Of a stretch of DNA of 64,000 nucleotides, positions 63,633-64,000 are shown piece by piece. Under the pieces are notes generated by a model that was given only the letters and a program-made list of their open reading frames with translations, searched no databases and was not told the origin of the DNA. This stretch comes from Caldalkalibacillus mannanilyticus JCM 10596 (lineage in GTDB: Bacteria > Bacillota > Bacilli > Caldalkalibacillales > JCM-10596), in contig NZ_BAMO01000026.1 in NCBI RefSeq assembly GCF_000615945.1, positions 1 to 64,000 on the forward strand, written 5' to 3'. Position numbers and translations under genes: made by a program. The first letter of the stretch is position 1; each line of letters opens with the position of its first letter.

Positions 63633-63962
63633 TCATGAAGAGCGCTTTTTCATCATCTTTAATATCGACTCGGCATCCTGTAAGATTTCTTCTTCAGAAC
63701 GTCGATCTCGATCTCCCTTCTTCTTCGGTTTCAATTTTTCATAGTAAGCAGGGAACGATATAAAATTGCTCTGATCCATCCCTTGTATTTCAACAAGCCA
63801 TCTTTCCCAAGCTTTTTCTTCGCTTCTCTTTTCGAACGCTCGAACGACCAAATCAATACCTATATCTAGAGGTAAAGACATAATAAAAGAGATATCAGAA
63901 TACCTGTGAAGCAGGAGATCCAATACCTCTATTTCATCGATTTGGAGACAACTTTCAAAAAA
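63633..63962 (-). CDS. Tail assembly chaperone T-part, reached by -1 frameshift
   Basis: In the -1 frame relative to the upstream gene, open from the slippery site at 63956-63962 to 63633. After the slip the sequence is FFESCLQIDEIEVLDLLLHR and ends in a Lys/Arg-rich acidic tail (EEEILQDAESILKMMKKRSS). Conceptually it has a TTG start at 63923, but no credible ribosome binding site, so it is probably made only as a fusion. It lies between the main tail genes and the tape measure, the standard gpG/gpGT location. Confidence 0.78.
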   Translation of the reverse strand, partial: FFESCLQIDEIEVLDLLLHRYSDISFIMSLPLDIGIDLVVRAFEKRSEEKAWERWLVEIQGMDQSNFISFPAYYEKLKPKKKGDRDRRSEEEILQDAESILKMMKKRSS

Positions 63963-64000
63963 CTTTGTAGCCCTGGAATTTCACTGAACTCTTTGATCAC
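63929..64000 (-). CDS. Tail assembly chaperone G-part (C-terminus only, window edge)
   Basis: 24 codons run from the edge to a TAG at 63929-63931: VIKEFSEIPGLQSFLKVVSK and then SMK. It contains the slippery heptamer in frame. The N-terminal part lies outside the window. Confidence 0.6.
   Translation of the reverse strand: MIKEFSEIPGLQSFLKVVSKSMK
63956..63962 (-). promoter_or_regulatory. Programmed -1 frameshift heptamer U UUU UUG
   Basis: On the minus strand the frame-0 codons are AGT TTT TTG AAA; the heptamer T TTT TTG fits X XXY YYZ in the G-part frame. Slipping by -1 enters the open T-part frame, which has no other start. Confidence 0.78.

Noticed and set aside
1-64000. CRISPR arrays, tRNA/rRNA genes, insertion sequences
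   Set aside because: No regular direct repeats with spacers, no tRNA cloverleaf and no transposase ORF were found; the repeated motifs are explained by the palindromic family and by protein repeats.

Overview
This is chromosome from a low-to-moderate GC, endospore-forming member of the Bacillales; the genus is not resolved. The evidence is a SleB spore-cortex lytic enzyme, a CotF-like coat protein, Gram-positive AGGAGG ribosome binding sites, a T-box leader and gene content matching the Bacillus subtilis ypb/ypd neighbourhood (prsW, gudB, mecA/ypbH-like, ypbF/ypbG-like, ypbE, ypbD, recQ/recS, ypbB, serA). No tRNA, rRNA, CRISPR array, insertion sequence or integrase was seen.

Layout. 1-12.4 kb: start of sleB, prsW, a type I asparaginase gene, gudB, a MecA-family adaptor, an RND efflux pair, a GDSL esterase, a lipoprotein polysaccharide deacetylase and the ypbG/ypbF pair. 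12.4-19.9 kb: a NUDIX hydrolase, a DUF441 membrane protein, an iron-regulated-looking DUF2325 gene with two Fur-box matches, an EamA exporter divergent from a MocR regulator, and a group of lipid-related genes (VTT protein, patatin, phospholipid-methyltransferase-like enzyme, acyl-ACP desaturase). 20-25 kb: ypbE-ypbD-recQ-ypbB and a divergent unknown membrane protein. 25.1-27.2 kb: a serine T-box (specifier AGC) reading into serA. 27.3-38.5 kb: hisJ, an L,D-transpeptidase, an N-terminally extended superoxide dismutase, an ABC-2 exporter, coat protein, sat and cysH, an MFS transporter, phosphosulfolactate synthase and a second DUF441 paralogue. 38.5-50.8 kb: FapA-like protein, FabH, AzlC/AzlD with a cupin-type regulator, a YwiC/radical SAM/LpdD-like group, two pairs of small membrane proteins resembling the CBO0543 family around an rsgA-like GTPase gene that has an attenuator-like leader, and a hemerythrin protein. 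50.9-64 kb: tail, host-recognition and lysis module of a prophage, all on the minus strand and running off the right edge.

Three things cut across the window. First, seven genes (ansA, RND adaptor, ypbF-like, sat, MFS, radical SAM, rsgA) are each broken by one single-base indel, mostly in homopolymers; this looks more like sequence error than decay. Second, an imperfect palindromic repeat of about 45-50 bp that begins AATAAAGTAGACTTCC is scattered through intergenic spaces, often touching stop codons. Third, RNA-level control is prominent: the serA T-box, a leader peptide with tandem terminators before rsgA, and a U UUU UUG programmed frameshift site in the phage tail assembly chaperone.
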